Assembly: GCF_039537005.1 (NCBI RefSeq)
Contig: NZ_BAAAZR010000001.1
Span: 930,001 to 994,000 of the forward strand
Length of the DNA stretch: 64,000 nucleotides
From: Sphaerisporangium flaviroseum
Lineage (GTDB): Bacteria; Actinomycetota; Actinomycetes; Streptosporangiales; Streptosporangiaceae
Direction: 5' to 3'
The notes under the pieces were generated by a model that was not told where the DNA came from, ran no database searches, and saw only the letters and a list, made by a program, of their open reading frames with translations. Position 1 is the stretch's first letter. Each line of letters opens with the position of its first letter. The translations under genes and the position numbers were made by a program. Shown here in pieces: positions 62,941-64,000 of the stretch.

Positions 62941-64000
62941 GCTCCGGAAGCCAGACCAGCAAGCCCGCCGAGACCGGCAAGGCGGCCGACACCACGACGT
63001 CCGGATGCGGATACGACGTGGAGAGTAGGCCGACCGGGACCGAGGCGACCGGCCAGGAGGGCGGCCGCCGGCCTCACGCCGGGTTCGTCGCCTTCGTGGG
63101 CGCCGGACCGGGTGACGAGAACCTTCTCACCCTGCGCGGTGCCGATCTGCTGTCACGGGCCGACGTCGTCGTCCTCGACAGGGAGTCCTATGGTGCCCTG
63201 CTGCGCCACTGCTCCGAGAAGGTCAGGGTCGTCGACGTCGCCGACGACCTGGGCGCGGTGTCGCTGAAGGCCATGCAGGAGGCCAAGGCAGGGTGCCGCG
63301 TCGTGCGCCTGTGCGCGGGGGACCCCGGGTTCTTCTCCTCGGTGACCGAGGAGGTGGCGGCCTGCGCCAAGGCGGAGGTCGACTTCGAGATCGTGCCCGG
63401 GGTGCCGCCGGCGACGGCGGTGCTCACCTACGCGGGCATCGCGCCGGCCGTGGCGGTGCCGGAGTTCCGCGTCGTGGACGCGACGCTGGTCGACGACTGG
63501 TCGGTCCACGCCGCCTCCGCGGGCACGGTGGTGATCTACAACGGCATCGCCGACGCGGTCGCGATCGGCAAGGCGCTCGTCGCGGCGGGCAAGCCCGACA
63601 CCACCCCGGTGGCCGTCACACAGAGCGGTACCACCACCGAGCAGTACACCGTGGTGTCCTCCCTCGGCCGGCTCGCCGCCGATCTCAAGCACGCCGGCTT
63701 CGCCGAGCCCGCGCTGATCGTCGTCGGCGACGCGGTGGCCGCGCGCGACCGGTTGTCGTGGTTCGAGAACAAGCCGCTGTTCGGCTGGCGGGTGCTGGTT
63801 CCCCGTACGAAGGAGCAGTCGGCCGGGCTGTCCGAGCAGCTCCGGTCGTACGGCGCGGTGCCGGAGGAGGTGCCGACGATCTCGGTGGAGCCGCCGCGCA
63901 CCCCGCAGCAGATGGACCGCGCCATCAAGGGCCTGGTGACCGGCCGCTACGAGTGGGTGGCCTTCACCTCGGCCAACGCGGTCAAGGCGATCAGGGAGAA
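62937..64000 (+). CDS. hemD: Partial HemD: SUMT-like domain fused to uroporphyrinogen-III synthase
   Basis: Runs off the window end. The frame opens with TTG 62937, overlapping the hemC stop, or a later GTG near 63018. Residues about 50-280 resemble uroporphyrin-III C-methyltransferase (AFVGAGPGDENLLTLRGADL, PGVPPATAVLTYAG, ALIVVGDAV), but the GGDPFVFGRG-type motif is AGDPGFFSSVT and other SAM-site residues are missing. From LFGWRVLVPRTKEQSAGLSE on is HemD, which closes hydroxymethylbilane to uroporphyrinogen III. Confidence 0.9.
   Translation, partial: MSSGSQTSKPAETGKAADTTTSGCGYDVESRPTGTEATGQEGGRRPHAGFVAFVGAGPGDENLLTLRGADLLSRADVVVLDRESYGALLRHCSEKVRVVDVADDLGAVSLKAMQEAKAGCRVVRLCAGDPGFFSSVTEEVAACAKAEVDFEIVPGVPPATAVLTYAGIAPAVAVPEFRVVDATLVDDWSVHAASAGTVVIYNGIADAVAIGKALVAAGKPDTTPVAVTQSGTTTEQYTVVSSLGRLAADLKHAGFAEPALIVVGDAVAARDRLSWFENKPLFGWRVLVPRTKEQSAGLSEQLRSYGAVPEEVPTISVEPPRTPQQMDRAIKGLVTGRYEWVAFTSANAVKAIRE

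Overview
The window is a high-GC actinomycete chromosome segment. The best fit is a sporulating, filamentous member of the Streptosporangiaceae or a near relative. Evidence: strong third-position G/C bias, frequent GTG/TTG starts, many 4-bp stop/start overlaps, a dnaK-grpE-dnaJ-hspR heat-shock operon with HAIR operators, an XRE-DUF5753/DUF397 regulator cluster, a BldN-type developmental sigma factor with its anti-sigma, the tiny actinobacterial ribosomal protein bS22, and a rex-hemA-hemC-hemD operon. The genus assignment is inference.

Layout. 0.2-9 kb: proton pyrophosphatase hppA, SixA-like phosphatase, serB, a secreted protein, an SDR-queA pair and a GAF histidine kinase with a NarL-type regulator. 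9-17 kb: a hypothetical protein divergent from an ABC ATPase, an SPFH protein, a TSUP permease, a Rieske-DUF2231 protein, an HD hydrolase and a large molybdopterin oxidoreductase. 17-20 kb: accessory stretch with three DUF397 genes and one XRE regulator, lower GC and large gaps. 20-30 kb: catalase katA with a leaderless Fur-type repressor, a CapA-like lipoprotein, an EphD-like hydrolase-SDR fusion with its TetR regulator and a 17-bp palindromic operator, AraC/DUF6069, and small exported proteins. 30-38 kb: clpB, hspR, dnaJ, grpE, dnaK. 38-49 kb: secreted tripeptidyl-peptidase-like hydrolase, proline dehydrogenase, proC, a frameshifted EF-hand gene, MFS, a MacA/MacB-like tripartite exporter, acuC and a PF15698-type phosphatase. 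49-64 kb: an excisionase-like HTH protein, bS22, epimerase, acyltransferase, a small accessory island, HAD hydrolase, rsbN, bldN, a 7-TM/ABM fusion protein, glutaredoxin, rex, hemA, hemC and a partial hemD.

How the genes work together. The heat-shock block is one HspR-controlled unit read on the minus strand. rex to hemD is a translationally coupled unit behind a clear Rex operator, linking haem supply to NADH/NAD+ state. bldN and rsbN form a developmental sigma/anti-sigma pair. From memory, proC through hemD resembles the Streptomyces block that carries proC, bdtA, bldN, rsbN, rex and hemACD; here it is interrupted at about 52.3-54.9 kb by a decayed XRE gene, repeats, a MerR-like gene and a dihydrofolate-reductase-like gene.

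No CRISPR array, rRNA, intact transposase or convincing tRNA was seen. The least explained items are a long nested stem in the leader of bS22, the 7-TM/repeat-linker/ABM protein, the DUF397 cluster with a shared CTTGCA motif, and the degenerate SUMT half of HemD. None amounts to proof of a wholly new system.
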